Shown here one piece after another: positions 6,996 through 14,744 of a stretch of 16,455 nt of DNA. This stretch comes from JAUXIQ01 sp030620925 [NCBI: Nitrospinota bacterium] (GTDB lineage Bacteria > JAUXIQ01), in NCBI GenBank assembly GCA_030620925.1, contig JAUXIQ010000009.1, positions 1 through 16,455 on the forward strand, given 5' to 3'. The number at the start of each line of letters is the position of its first letter. Position 1 is the first letter of the stretch. The position numbers were made by a program, and so were the translations under genes. A model generated the notes under the pieces. The model did no database searches. It was not told the DNA's origin and worked only from the letters and a program-made list of their open reading frames with translations.

Positions 6996-8252
6996 ATGGA
7001 TTATCATATTAAAGACATCGAGCTCGCCGATGAAGGGCAATTGCGGATTGAGTGGGCAAATCAGAGCATGTCGGTGCTCAACATAATAAAAGAGCGCTTC
7101 GCTAAAGAGAAGCCTCTTAAAGGTGTTCGCATTTCCGCCTGCCTTCATGTGACCACGGAGACGGCAAGCCTCATGTCTGTGCTTAAAGCGGGAGGGGCGG
7201 AGCTGGTGCTGTGCGCCTCAAACCCTCTATCCACTCAGGACGACGTCTCGGCTTCTCTGGTCAAACATGAAGAGATACCCGTCTTCGCCATAAAGGGGGA
7301 GGATAGGGATACCTATTACTCGCATATTCTTTCGGCCCTGGCCCGCTCGCCGGGCATCACCATGGATGACGGAGCGGACCTGGTTTCCACCATCCACACT
7401 CAAGAGACAGCCGTCCTGGACCACATCATAGGAGGCACCGAAGAGACCACCACCGGCGTCATCCGGCTGCGCAGTATGGCCAAGCAAGAGAAGCTCAAAT
7501 ATCCCATTATCTCGGTGAACGACGCCAACACCAAGCATCTTTTCGACAACCGCTACGGCACCGGCCAGAGCACCATAGATGGCATAGTGCGGGCCACCAA
7601 CAGGCTCATAGCCGGATCCACTTTCGTGGTCTGCGGATACGGCTGGTGCGGCCGGGGGGTTGCCATGCGGGCCCGTGGTATGGGGGCCAAGGTTGTGATC
7701 ACCGAGGTGGACCCTCTCAAGGCCCTGGAAGCGGTCATGGACGGCTACGACGTAATGCCGATTGAAGAAGCCGCTCCCGAGGGTGATTTCTTCGTCACCC
7801 TTACCGGCGACATAGATGTTATCAGAGAAGAGCATTTCCTGGCCATGAAAGACGGCGCAATGGTGGCCAACTCAGGACATTTCAACGTCGAGCTCGATAT
7901 CCCCGGTCTGGAAAAAATAAGCGTGAGTAAGAGAATCGTCCGACCCTCCGTGGAAGAATATAAGCTGAAAGACGGTCGCCGTATCAACCTCCTGGGGGAA
8001 GGCAGACTCATAAATCTCGCCGCTGCTGAAGGACACCCCTCGAGCGTGATGGACATGAGTTTTGCCAACCAGGCCCTCTCCGCGGAGTATATTGTTAAGA
8101 ATGGAGATTCCCTCAAACCCGACGTCTACAATGTACCCCCTGACATAGACAACCGGATAGCCATGCTCAAATTGGAATCCATGGGTGTGTTGATAGACCA
8201 GTTGACCGAAAAACAGAAAAAATACCTCGATTCCTGGGAGATAGGCACATAA
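6996..8252 (+). CDS. ahcY: Adenosylhomocysteinase (S-adenosyl-L-homocysteine hydrolase), short form
   Basis: AhcY reversibly splits S-adenosylhomocysteine into adenosine and homocysteine using tightly bound NAD, relieving product inhibition of methyltransferases. The 418-residue product has the substrate motifs [12 protein letters not shown] and the loop [16 protein letters not shown]. The hinge region reads [20 protein letters not shown], and the NAD fold has [20 protein letters not shown]. Also present are TLTGDIDVI and [11 protein letters not shown]. It lacks the roughly 40-residue insertion of the longer bacterial/eukaryotic enzymes and ends in LDSWEIGT rather than the DHYRY-type tail. 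This places it with the archaeal/Thermotoga-like short class. ATG 6996 follows TGGAGGAGAA at good spacing. It sits directly after metK. No SAH riboswitch core is recognisable upstream. Confidence 0.96.
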   Translation: MDYHIKDIELADEGQLRIEWANQSMSVLNIIKERFAKEKPLKGVRISACLHVTTETASLMSVLKAGGAELVLCASNPLSTQDDVSASLVKHEEIPVFAIKGEDRDTYYSHILSALARSPGITMDDGADLVSTIHTQETAVLDHIIGGTEETTTGVIRLRSMAKQEKLKYPIISVNDANTKHLFDNRYGTGQSTIDGIVRATNRLIAGSTFVVCGYGWCGRGVAMRARGMGAKVVITEVDPLKALEAVMDGYDVMPIEEAAPEGDFFVTLTGDIDVIREEHFLAMKDGAMVANSGHFNVELDIPGLEKISVSKRIVRPSVEEYKLKDGRRINLLGEGRLINLAAAEGHPSSVMDMSFANQALSAEYIVKNGDSLKPDVYNVPPDIDNRIAMLKLESMGVLIDQLTEKQKKYLDSWEIGT

Positions 8253-8329
8253 TAAAACTGCCATAACCCGGGTTTGTGGATCAGGTTCTGAGTAGCATAG
8301 GCGGAGGCATGGGCAGTGCTGATTTGTGC

Positions 8330-8359
8330 TTGACAACCAGCAGGGTATAATAATAAAAT
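8330..8359 (+). promoter_or_regulatory. Putative sigma-70 promoter for the amidase gene
   Basis: A perfect -35 TTGACA (8330-8335) is followed by TAAAAT (8354-8359) at an 18-bp spacing. The nearby perfect TATAAT (8346-8351) lies only 10 bp from that -35 and cannot be its partner, but with GGG upstream it could serve a different, weaker -35. The site lies in the 170-bp gap between ahcY and the amidase. Just after ahcY there is only a small palindrome, AACCCGGGTT (8265-8274), and no T-tract. Confidence 0.5.
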
Positions 8360-8422
8360 TAAGTGATAAAATATTTTGGTTTCGCCATGGGCTGATATCT
8401 CTTACAGCTAAAGGAATTGAGG

Positions 8423-10087
8423 TTGAGAGGAAAATTTAAAATATTTCTTTGCACCATTATTTCCGCATGGATAATCCTGCCAGCCGCCTCCGTTTCCGTC
8501 AGCCGCAATGATACTGAACTTTACGAGGAAGCGATCAAATGCCGGAAGAAGTTATACGCCTCAGCATCTTTTGCCCTCAAAGAAGCCAACTGGCTGCAGT
8601 GCATAAACAGGTATAAGCTGGTCTACATACAGAATGCCAACACTCGCCTCATCGACAATATTCTCCTTGACGTAAGCAATTTGTATTTAGAGCTCTACGC
8701 TAAAACTCGAAACAAGAAATATCTCCAATCGGCGCTCAGCTCTCTGCGGGAGTTATACTACTATTACCCTGAAAGCAGGTTTGCGGCGCTGGCTACCCTT
8801 AAGGCGGGAGATATATATTTCAAGAAGCTGAAACAGTACAGCCGCGCCCATGGGGCGTACGACAGAGTTCTCAAATACTACGGGAATACCAAGCAAGCGA
8901 GAAAGGCCAGGAACCGATTAAAAGAACTGGCCTCCCACTATGAGCCGCCTAAGAAAAAGCCTAAATCCAATTCAAGATTGGTCACCGTGCGGGATGTCCG
9001 CCACTGGACTAATCCCCGCTACACCAGGGTAGTCATAGACCTGGATGCGAACGCTACTTATGAGAAACACGTCCTCAAGAACCCTGACCGCCTGTTTATA
9101 GACTTTCATAGTGCACGAGTCGGCGACAAACTTATCGGCCGCGCCCTCACCATTAACGATGGTCTGCTCAAGCTGGTACGGGCCGGACAGCACGACCACA
9201 AAACGGTGCGCGTGGTTCTGGATTTAGACCGCATAGACCGATACAAGATTTTTGAGCTTAAAAACCCTTTCCGCGTCGTCGTCGATGTGAGCGGCAACGG
9301 GAAGAAGAGTGGCCGTCCCGCCTTAAGCGATGAAGGCAAATCCGACCGGCAGAATGGCAAAGAAAAATTAAGCCTGGCCCGGCAATTGGGGCTGGGTATC
9401 GAGACCATAGTCATAGACCCGGGCCACGGGGGTAAAGACCCCGGGGCCATCGGCCGTACCGGATTAATGGAAAAGGACATTGTGCTGGATATCTCCAAAA
9501 AGCTGAAGAAGATCATTGAAGAGAATACCGGCCGAAGGGTATACCTGACCCGTTACAACGATGTCTTCCTGCCGCTGGAAGAACGCACCGCCATAGCAAA
9601 CACCCGGGAGGCAGACCTCTTCGTCTCCATTCACATAAATGCCAACAAGAAGCGCAACGTGCGCGGCATGGAGACCTACTACCTCAGTCTGGCAACTACC
9701 CAGGAAGAGCAGCAGACGGCGGCCAGGGAAAACCAGGCTTCCTATAAGAAGATCAGCGACTTGGAGGAAATTCTGAGCAGCATCATGTTGAACTCCAAGA
9801 TAGACGAATCCAGGGTCCTGGCCCATAATATCCAATCCTCACTTGTCAAAGGGCTTAAAGGCAAGAACAGAACGAGAAACCTGGGCGTCAGGAAAGCTCC
9901 CTTCTACGTCCTCATAGGCGCCCAGATGCCGAGTGTGCTGATTGAAGCCTCTTTCATCACCAATCCCAGGGAAGAGAAGCTCCTCTCATCTCCCAAATAC
10001 CGCCAGGAAGTGGCCCGCCAGATATATTACGGGTTGGAGGCCTACATAAAGCAGATGAAATCGCAACAGTCAGTGGCCTCCAATTAG
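8423..10087 (+). CDS. Periplasmic N-acetylmuramoyl-L-alanine amidase with TPR-like and AMIN domains
   Basis: The enzyme cleaves the amide bond between MurNAc and the peptide stem, typically during daughter-cell separation (AmiA/B/C type). The product has about 554 residues. A signal peptide (KIFLCTIISAWIILPAASVS) comes first. Then follow helical TPR-like repeats (about 30-170, with LYYYYPESRFAALATLKAGD), an AMIN domain (about 180-290, VTVRDVRHWTNPRYTRVVID) and a zinc Amidase_3 domain (about 325-545). Counting from TTG 8423, the zinc ligands appear intact: His335 in IDPGHGGKDPGA, Glu350 in LMEKDIVL and His404 in SIHINANKK. The catalytic Glu508 is in VLIEASFITNP. AAGGA at 8411-8415 suits TTG 8423 but is too close to the alternative TTG 8417. 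In E. coli amiB follows tsaE; here an amidase lies about 6 kb from tsaE with the lpt-ahcY block between. Confidence 0.94.
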   Translation: MRGKFKIFLCTIISAWIILPAASVSVSRNDTELYEEAIKCRKKLYASASFALKEANWLQCINRYKLVYIQNANTRLIDNILLDVSNLYLELYAKTRNKKYLQSALSSLRELYYYYPESRFAALATLKAGDIYFKKLKQYSRAHGAYDRVLKYYGNTKQARKARNRLKELASHYEPPKKKPKSNSRLVTVRDVRHWTNPRYTRVVIDLDANATYEKHVLKNPDRLFIDFHSARVGDKLIGRALTINDGLLKLVRAGQHDHKTVRVVLDLDRIDRYKIFELKNPFRVVVDVSGNGKKSGRPALSDEGKSDRQNGKEKLSLARQLGLGIETIVIDPGHGGKDPGAIGRTGLMEKDIVLDISKKLKKIIEENTGRRVYLTRYNDVFLPLEERTAIANTREADLFVSIHINANKKRNVRGMETYYLSLATTQEEQQTAARENQASYKKISDLEEILSSIMLNSKIDESRVLAHNIQSSLVKGLKGKNRTRNLGVRKAPFYVLIGAQMPSVLIEASFITNPREEKLLSSPKYRQEVARQIYYGLEAYIKQMKSQQSVASN

Positions 10088-10121
10088 TTCCCTCGAGTCA
10101 ATCTGTTCAAGACCTCTTGCT

Positions 10122-10181
10122 ATTACCCCCGGTAGGACCGTAAAATAAGTGGGGTAATCCGCTTCGACCCCATGCTCGAAG
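10122..10181 (+). promoter_or_regulatory. Two tandem inverted repeats in the amidase-der gap
   Basis: ATTACCCC (10122-10129) faces GGGGTAAT (10151-10158), a perfect 8-bp inverted repeat. It encloses a smaller one, CGGT (10130-10133) with ACCG (10137-10140). Four bases later CTTCGA (10162-10167) faces TCGAAG (10176-10181) across an 8-nt loop whose CCCC could also compete for GGGG. There is no T-tract directly after either stem, so these look more like a leader structure or operators for der than a canonical terminator. The exact function is unknown. Confidence 0.4.
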
Positions 10182-10240
10182 TATCAATTGTTCTCTATAG
10201 GGTATTTTCGACGCTGCCTTAACTCCGAGAGGTAATTAAA

Positions 10241-11554
10241 ATGTCTATACCCACGGTAGCCATTGTGGGCCGGCCCAACGTGGGCAAATCCACGCTTTTC
10301 AACAAGATAATAAAAAGGCGAAAGGCCATCGTTGAAAGCCATCCGGGGGTGACCCGCGACAGGAACTACGAGCAGATCCAGTGGATGGACAGGTCGTTAA
10401 TGGTAGTGGATACCGGCGGATTCGACGTGACCGAGGAAGACGACATCCTGAAGGCCGCCCGCGAGCAGCTCCGCATAGCCCTGGAAGAAGCTGACCTGAT
10501 AGTTCTCGTGGTGGACGGGAGAGAAGGTCCCACCTACGGAGATCAGGTTATGGTGGATATGTTGCGTAGATCCGAACGCCCTTTCCTGGTGGGGGTGAAC
10601 AAGATAGACAGCATTAAACAGGAGCCGCTGCTGGCCGAATTCTATTCCCTGGGGGTGGATCAGCTTATTCCGCTTTCAGCCGAGCATAGCCTGGGTGTCG
10701 GAGTTCTGATGGATGCCGCGATGGAGCTGTTGCCGGAAGCCGAGGAGATGTCGGAGAAGGAAGAAGGCACCAAAATATGTATAGTCGGGCGGCCCAACGT
10801 CGGCAAATCCTCGCTGGTTAACAAGATGATCGGTCAGGAGAGAGTGCTGGTCCATCATCGACCGGGCACCACCAGGGATTCAATAGACACCCGGTTCAGC
10901 TATCAGGACAAGGAGTACACCATAGTAGACACCGCGGGCATACGGCGAAAAGGTCGTGTGAGTGTCAGCCTGGAGAAATATTCGGTCATAATGGCCCTCA
11001 GGAGTATCCAGCGGGTGGACGTAGCCATTCTGGTTACGGACGCCGTGGAAGGGATCACCGAACAGGATTCCCATATCGCCGGCTACGTCGAAGAAGCGGG
11101 CAAGGGGCTCATCGTAGCCGTCAACAAGTGGGACGCCATAGAAAAAGACGACCGCACCATAGGCCGCTATGCAGAGGAGGTGCGGGAAAAACTGAAATTC
11201 GCTCCCTATGCTCCTATCATTACTGTCTCAGCCCTCACCGGACAGCGTGTCACCAAAGTCTTTCCCTTCATCGATCAGGTGGTGGAGCGGCACCGGAAAC
11301 GCATCTCCACCTCGGAGGTCAACATTATTCTGGAAAAAGCGGTGGAGAGACACCATCCGCCTCTGTACAGGGGTAAGCCTCTGAAGTTTTACTACGCTTC
11401 CCAGGTCTCAACCAGACCGCCCACTTTTGTGATATTCACCAATTATCCGGATGGGGTCCATTTTTCCTACAAGCGTTTCCTGGAGAACCAGTTCCGGGAG
11501 GCTCACGATTTCACCGGCACCCCCATCAGGCTTATTTTACGCAAACGCAAATGA
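10241..11554 (+). CDS. der: Ribosome biogenesis GTPase Der (EngA)
   Basis: Der is an essential GTPase with two tandem G domains and a C-terminal KH-like domain; it acts in 50S subunit maturation. The 437-residue product matches the B. subtilis length (436) and is shorter than E. coli Der (490). The first G domain has GRPNVGKST at about residues 8-16, DTGG as G3 and NKID as G4. The second has GRPNVGKSS from about residue 183, DTAGIRRKGRVS and NKWD. The KH-like end (about 350-437) contains KPLKFYYASQVSTRPPTFVI and closes with FTGTPIRLILRKRK. All nucleotide-binding motifs are intact. GAGAGG lies about 8 nt before ATG 10241. It is the last + strand gene and converges on sucD. The two tandem inverted repeats in the 153-bp gap upstream suggest a separate transcript from the amidase. 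Confidence 0.98.
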   Translation: MSIPTVAIVGRPNVGKSTLFNKIIKRRKAIVESHPGVTRDRNYEQIQWMDRSLMVVDTGGFDVTEEDDILKAAREQLRIALEEADLIVLVVDGREGPTYGDQVMVDMLRRSERPFLVGVNKIDSIKQEPLLAEFYSLGVDQLIPLSAEHSLGVGVLMDAAMELLPEAEEMSEKEEGTKICIVGRPNVGKSSLVNKMIGQERVLVHHRPGTTRDSIDTRFSYQDKEYTIVDTAGIRRKGRVSVSLEKYSVIMALRSIQRVDVAILVTDAVEGITEQDSHIAGYVEEAGKGLIVAVNKWDAIEKDDRTIGRYAEEVREKLKFAPYAPIITVSALTGQRVTKVFPFIDQVVERHRKRISTSEVNIILEKAVERHHPPLYRGKPLKFYYASQVSTRPPTFVIFTNYPDGVHFSYKRFLENQFREAHDFTGTPIRLILRKRK

Positions 11555-11594
11555 GCGCCGGAGCGTATTATAAAAGGCAGGAGCTGTGTTTTAA

Positions 11595-11740
11595 GTAGGG
11601 GCGGCCGGCTGGTTCGCCCTTGCCCGATACTAGTCGCGGCAAGATGCCGCTCCTACAAGTAGGAGCGCCTTCCAGGCGCGATTGTAGGGGAAGCTTACCC
11701 TGCCCAGGGTGCGGTCCCGCGTGCCGCGGGACGCCCCTAC
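11595..11740. repeat. Composite REP/MITE-like palindromic repeat block
   Basis: A 146-bp block is bounded by perfect inverted GTAGGGGCG (11595-11603) and CGCCCCTAC (11732-11740). Inside are successive hairpins. GCGGCA/TGCCGC lies at 11636-11650. CGCTCCTAC-AA-GTAGGAGCG at 11648-11667 is a perfect palindrome. GCGCCT/AGGCGC lies at 11665-11679, ACCCTG/CAGGGT at 11697-11710 and GTCCCGC/GCGGGAC at 11714-11732. A further GTAGGGG copy starts at 11684. The GTAGG(G/A)GCG motif therefore recurs in both orientations. It resembles the short interspersed palindromic repeats I know from environmental deltaproteobacterial and Chloroflexi genomes. It sits between convergent genes, a typical REP location. No coding sense is visible. 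Confidence 0.75.
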
Positions 11741-11753
11741 GACGCCGCATCGT

Positions 11754-11780
11754 GTCATTCTGAGCGAAGCGAAGAATCTC
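11754..11780. repeat. Short interspersed GTCATTCTGAGCGAAGC-type repeat
   Basis: The string GTCATTCTGAGCGAAGCGAA and the next bases GAATCTC form a widely occurring intergenic repeat that I recognise from many unrelated bacterial genomes. It directly follows the larger palindromic block, so two different repeat types are stacked in one convergent gap. Recognition is from memory; only one copy is present here. Confidence 0.6.
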
Positions 11781-11886
11781 GCCACCCCTTGCAAATCCTG
11801 CGGGTTTTATTCTGCTCCCTCCCTTTATTCCTTCTCCTCCAGGGGAGGGGATATTTATTGCTGGTAGATTCGCTTTCCTCCCCCTT

Positions 11887-11910
11887 GACCACGCCTTCCG
11901 AAGGCTGGTC
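11887..11910. terminator. Strong hairpin between der and sucD, possible bidirectional terminator
   Basis: GACCA-C-GCCTT (11887-11897) faces AAGGC-TGGTC (11901-11910): ten base pairs with one bulged C and a CCG loop, 14 bp past the sucD stop on its strand. Reading +, a T-rich tract (ATTTTTAGTTTTTC) begins about 10 nt beyond the stem. Reading -, there is no T-tract. It is therefore a non-canonical terminator for either convergent transcript, or a 3' stabilising stem for sucCD mRNA. Confidence 0.4.
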
Positions 11911-11924
11911 GCCCGTGTTCATTT

Positions 11925-12797
11925 TTAGTTTTTCAGGGCTTCGACCATGGTGTCGCCGATATCCGCCGGGCTGGCGACCACTCTGATCCCCGCTTCTTTG
12001 AGGGTGGCCATTTTTTCCGAGGCGGTGCCCTTGCCTCCGGAGATGATGGCTCCGGCGTGCCCCATGCGGCGGCCGGGAGGAGCCGTCTGGCCGGCGATGA
12101 AGCTGACCACCGGTATGGTCAGATTTTCCTTTATCCACGCCGCAGCGTCCTCTTCCGCAGCGCCTCCTATCTCGCCTATCATCACCACCGCCTCCGTCTG
12201 AGGATCGTCCTTGAAAAGTTTGAGGCAGTCGATGAAGTTCGTCCCTATGATGGGGTCTCCGCCTATACCCACGCAGGTGGATTGGCCCAGCCCCCGGGCG
12301 GTGAGTTGCGCCACCGCTTCGTAGGTGAGGGTGCCGCTGCGGGAGATCACCCCTATGCCGCCCTCCTTGTGTATGAAGCCGGGCATAATCCCCACCTTGC
12401 ATTTCCCGGGGGATATTACGCCGGGGCAGTTGGGTCCTATGAGCCTGAGCGGTTTATCCTTTATGAATTTGTAGACTTCCACCATGTCCAGGGTGGGTAT
12501 GCCTTCGGTTATGCACGCGATCACTCCCGTCCCCGCATCGGCGGCTTCCATAATGGCGTCGGCGGCGAAGGGGGGAGGGACGAAGATGATGGCGGCGTTG
12601 GCCCCTTCGTTCTTCACCGCATCGGCGACGGTGTTGAACACGGGGATACCTTCTGCTTCCTGCCCGCCCTTGCCCGGTGTCACCCCGGCTACCACCTTGG
12701 TGCCGTATTCCTTGCACTGCGCCGTGTGGAAGGAGCCTTCGCTGCCCGTGATGCCCTGGACCACAAGTCTGGTATTTTCATCCACCAGTATGCTCAT
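11925..12797 (-). CDS. sucD: Succinyl-CoA synthetase alpha subunit SucD
   Basis: SucD and SucC interconvert succinyl-CoA and succinate with substrate-level phosphorylation in the TCA cycle. The 290-residue product (E. coli 289) has the CoA-binding Rossmann start [20 protein letters not shown], then VTPGKGGQ, the motif [31 protein letters not shown] and [14 protein letters not shown]. The phosphorylated active-site histidine is His247 in [16 protein letters not shown], matching His246 of E. coli. Nothing essential is missing. GAGGAGGT precedes the start codon at good spacing. It lies 60 bp downstream of sucC on the same strand in the usual sucC-sucD order, and converges on der. Confidence 0.98.
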   Translation of the reverse strand: MSILVDENTRLVVQGITGSEGSFHTAQCKEYGTKVVAGVTPGKGGQEAEGIPVFNTVADAVKNEGANAAIIFVPPPFAADAIMEAADAGTGVIACITEGIPTLDMVEVYKFIKDKPLRLIGPNCPGVISPGKCKVGIMPGFIHKEGGIGVISRSGTLTYEAVAQLTARGLGQSTCVGIGGDPIIGTNFIDCLKLFKDDPQTEAVVMIGEIGGAAEEDAAAWIKENLTIPVVSFIAGQTAPPGRRMGHAGAIISGGKGTASEKMATLKEAGIRVVASPADIGDTMVEALKN

Positions 12798-12857
12798 TAA
12801 TCGAACCTCCTCTATGTCAACAAAGGGGTATTTCTCCGCCCTGAGATGAATTAATTT

Positions 12858-14015
12858 TCAATTCGTTGCGGCCACGGCTTTTTCCGCGGCGTCCTTCAGG
12901 TCCTGTGCCACAACGAAGTTCAACCCCGAGCTGTTCAGTATCTCACCGCCCTCTTTGGCGTTGGTTCCCTCCAGCCTCACCACCACCGGCATGTCCACTT
13001 TCACCTGCTTCATGGCCTCGACCACCCCCTGGGCCACCCGGTCGCACCGCACGATGCCGCCGAAGATGTTTATGAGCACACCTTTGACGTTATCGTCGGA
13101 CATCAGTATGCGGAAGGCGCTGGCCACCCGCTCCACGTTGGTGCCGCCGCCCACGTCCAGGAAGTTGGCGGGTTCTCCTCCCGCCAGCTTGATGATGTCC
13201 ATGGTGGCCATGGCCAGCCCGGCGCCGTTCACCATGCAGCCGATGTTGCCGTCGAGCTTTATGTAGTTGAGGTCATATTCTGAAGCCTCTATTTCCAGGG
13301 GTTCCTCTTCGTCCAGGTCTCGCAGCTCTGTCGTGTCCTTATGCCGGTAGAGGGCGTTGTCGTCGAAGTTTATCTTGGCGTCAAGCGCCAGCAGGTCTCC
13401 CCCTTCAGTGATTACCAGGGGGTTGATTTCGGCCAGGGAGCAGTCGTTCTTGACGAAAGCGTCGAACAGAGCCTGCATGAATTTTACGCCTTTCCTGGAT
13501 AGATCGCCTTCCAGCCCCAGCCCGTAAGCCAGTTTCCGGGCCTGGTAGGGCCGAAGCCCAAGGCCCGGGTCGGCGACTTCGGTTATTATCTTCTCGGGCG
13601 TATCGGCGGCCACCTGCTCGATCTCCATACCGCCCGCCTCGCTGACCATCATCACCGGAGCGGCGCTGTTCCTGTCTATGACCATGCCCAGGTAAAGCTC
13701 TTTCTGAATAGCCATGCCCTCTTCCACCAGGACGGTTTTGACTTTCTGTCCTTCGGGGCCGGTCTGATGGGTTATCAGGTTCATGCCTATGATTTCCGAG
13801 GCGTACTGCTCGGCTTCGTCCGCATTTTTGGCCAGCTTGACGCCGCCTCCTTTGCCCCTTCCGCCGGCGTGTATCTGGGCCTTGACGACCACCGTACCGC
13901 CCAGCTCTTCGGCTATTTTTCTGGCTTCTTTGGGGTCGCTGGTGACTCTGCCCCTGGGAATGGGTACGCCGTGCCTGGCCAGAATCTCCTTTGCCTGGTA
14001 CTCGTGAATCTTCAT
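12858..14015 (-). CDS. sucC: Succinyl-CoA synthetase beta subunit SucC (ADP-forming type likely)
   Basis: SucC is the nucleotide-binding ATP-grasp subunit of succinyl-CoA synthetase. The 385-residue product (E. coli 388) begins with the classic [20 protein letters not shown]. It continues with [20 protein letters not shown], the metal and nucleotide motifs [11 protein letters not shown] and [12 protein letters not shown], then [28 protein letters not shown] and [17 protein letters not shown] lies at good spacing before ATG. Nucleotide preference (ADP or GDP) cannot be read reliably by eye. It is the first gene of sucCD. No other TCA-cycle gene (mdh, sucAB, sdh) flanks it here; upstream is a long non-coding stretch. 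Confidence 0.98.
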   Translation of the reverse strand: MKIHEYQAKEILARHGVPIPRGRVTSDPKEARKIAEELGGTVVVKAQIHAGGRGKGGGVKLAKNADEAEQYASEIIGMNLITHQTGPEGQKVKTVLVEEGMAIQKELYLGMVIDRNSAAPVMMVSEAGGMEIEQVAADTPEKIITEVADPGLGLRPYQARKLAYGLGLEGDLSRKGVKFMQALFDAFVKNDCSLAEINPLVITEGGDLLALDAKINFDDNALYRHKDTTELRDLDEEEPLEIEASEYDLNYIKLDGNIGCMVNGAGLAMATMDIIKLAGGEPANFLDVGGGTNVERVASAFRILMSDDNVKGVLINIFGGIVRCDRVAQGVVEAMKQVKVDMPVVVRLEGTNAKEGGEILNSSGLNFVVAQDLKDAAEKAVAATN

Positions 14016-14191
14016 TAAACGCTCCTTTCTTTACTTTTTATCCATATAAGAATTAAGGCCGGAACGGTCTAATTGAGCTAAAGTCAATGCGTCGGAGGGC
14101 AGGATGAAATATATTTATCTCATATTCTCCCTGCATTATCAACGCTTATTTATCCGCCCAGGAGGAGTTCTCACCGCGTGTTCTCTCGGCC

Positions 14192-14230
14192 AGCAAGGTT
14201 GCCCTACCCACCCCCTTGCTTAAGCAACCT
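14192..14230. repeat. Overlapping alternative inverted repeats
   Basis: AGCAAGG (14192-14198) pairs with CCTTGCT (14214-14220), and the overlapping AGGTTGC (14196-14202) pairs with GCAACCT (14224-14230). The right side is itself a perfect 12-bp palindrome, TTGCTTAAGCAA (14216-14227). The three pairings share bases and cannot all form at once. It lies about 180-215 bp upstream of the sucC start. Confidence 0.5.
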
Positions 14231-14315
14231 CCAAGCGCTCAAAATGGTTTAGTATTCAATGGTTTACGCCGAGTGCCCATAATACCGTTAACCCCATAAA
14301 AACCCTTTAAAATTA

Positions 14316-14353
14316 AGGATTTAGCTTCTTCAACCCCGCAAATCCTGGGGTTG
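14316..14353. repeat. Two interleaved 7-bp inverted repeats
   Basis: AGGATTT (14316-14322) is complementary to AAATCCT (14340-14346), and CAACCCC (14331-14337) is complementary to GGGGTTG (14347-14353). The arms interleave. With no linker between the two right-hand arms, a full pseudoknot is sterically unlikely, so these are better read as alternative stems. Confidence 0.5.
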
Positions 14354-14372
14354 CTTCAACCATAGAGGACTG

Positions 14373-14398
14373 ACCACAAAGACACGAAGACCCTAAAG
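14373..14398. repeat. ACCACAAAGACACGAAG-type intergenic repeat (single copy)
   Basis: The string ACCACAAAGACACGAAGACC followed by CTAAAG resembles a purine-rich ACCACAGAGACAC-type dispersed repeat I have seen between genes in many environmental genomes. Recognition is from memory, with one copy in the window. Confidence 0.35.
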
Positions 14399-14744
14399 AA
14401 TATCAGTAATTATCGGCGGAACGTCACGCGGCAGGCGTGATGCCTTAGTGGTTAATTTTTTCCGGCGGGATGGTTAAAACCCCCTCTATAGAATAGATGC
14501 GGAAATCCAAGGTCTATACGAGATAATCTTATAAAATCAATGGGTCGCGGGACAAAAAAAGACACAATCGGAAGGAGAAAATCCAAGGTCGCATTTTTCC
14601 GGAAAAAGGGCACTATCCGCCGTAAAACCGCCTCAGAAGCGGCTCAACACTCCTCTATTCCGATTTTGCCGGGTTTCGACCTTTGTGATCGTTTTTTATA
14701 AGAATTTCATTTATTAATAGGACCAGGCCCTCAACGCTTCGTCT

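Larger units (their letters stand above)
14016..14744. other. 729-bp non-coding stretch upstream of sucC
   Basis: No convincing gene is present. The stretch holds several inverted repeats: 14192-14230, 14316-14353, TCACGC/GCGTGA at 14424-14440, and the perfect palindrome TTTTTCCGGAAAAA at 14594-14607. It also holds a 12-bp direct repeat AAATCCAAGGTC at 14503-14514 and 14579-14590, and a 9-bp direct repeat AATGGTTTA at 14243 and 14258. Near sucC on the - strand a weak promoter is possible: TTAGAC (14072-14067), then 17 bp, then TTATAT (14049-14044). An ATTGA/TCAAT inverted repeat (14072-14088) lies just upstream. The only small frame with a ribosome site is a 39-codon one at 14104-14223 on +, which I treat as doubtful. 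Confidence 0.6.

Noticed and set aside
8309-8350. 13-codon frame starting ATG after GGAGG
   Set aside because: Shine-Dalgarno is only 1 nt from the ATG and the peptide has no meaning; it overlaps the promoter region.
8330-8351. TTGACA with TATAAT as a perfect promoter
   Set aside because: The spacing is 10 bp, far from 16-18 bp; I paired TTGACA with TAAAAT at 18 bp instead.
11568-11750. 60-codon open frame on - over the repeat block
   Set aside because: It consists of palindromic repeat DNA and has no ribosome site or family resemblance.
11595-11780. CRISPR array
   Set aside because: Repeats are palindromic, unevenly spaced and in both orientations, with no uniform spacers and no cas genes.
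12057-12800. 247-codon open frame on + across sucD
   Set aside because: It is exactly antisense to a well-supported sucD and is a by-product of GC-rich codon use. The same holds for long antisense frames over metK (6046-6744) and ahcY (7227-7835).
14316-14353. H-type pseudoknot
   Set aside because: The arms interleave correctly, but the loop that must cross the first 7-bp stem has zero nucleotides, so both stems cannot form fully together.
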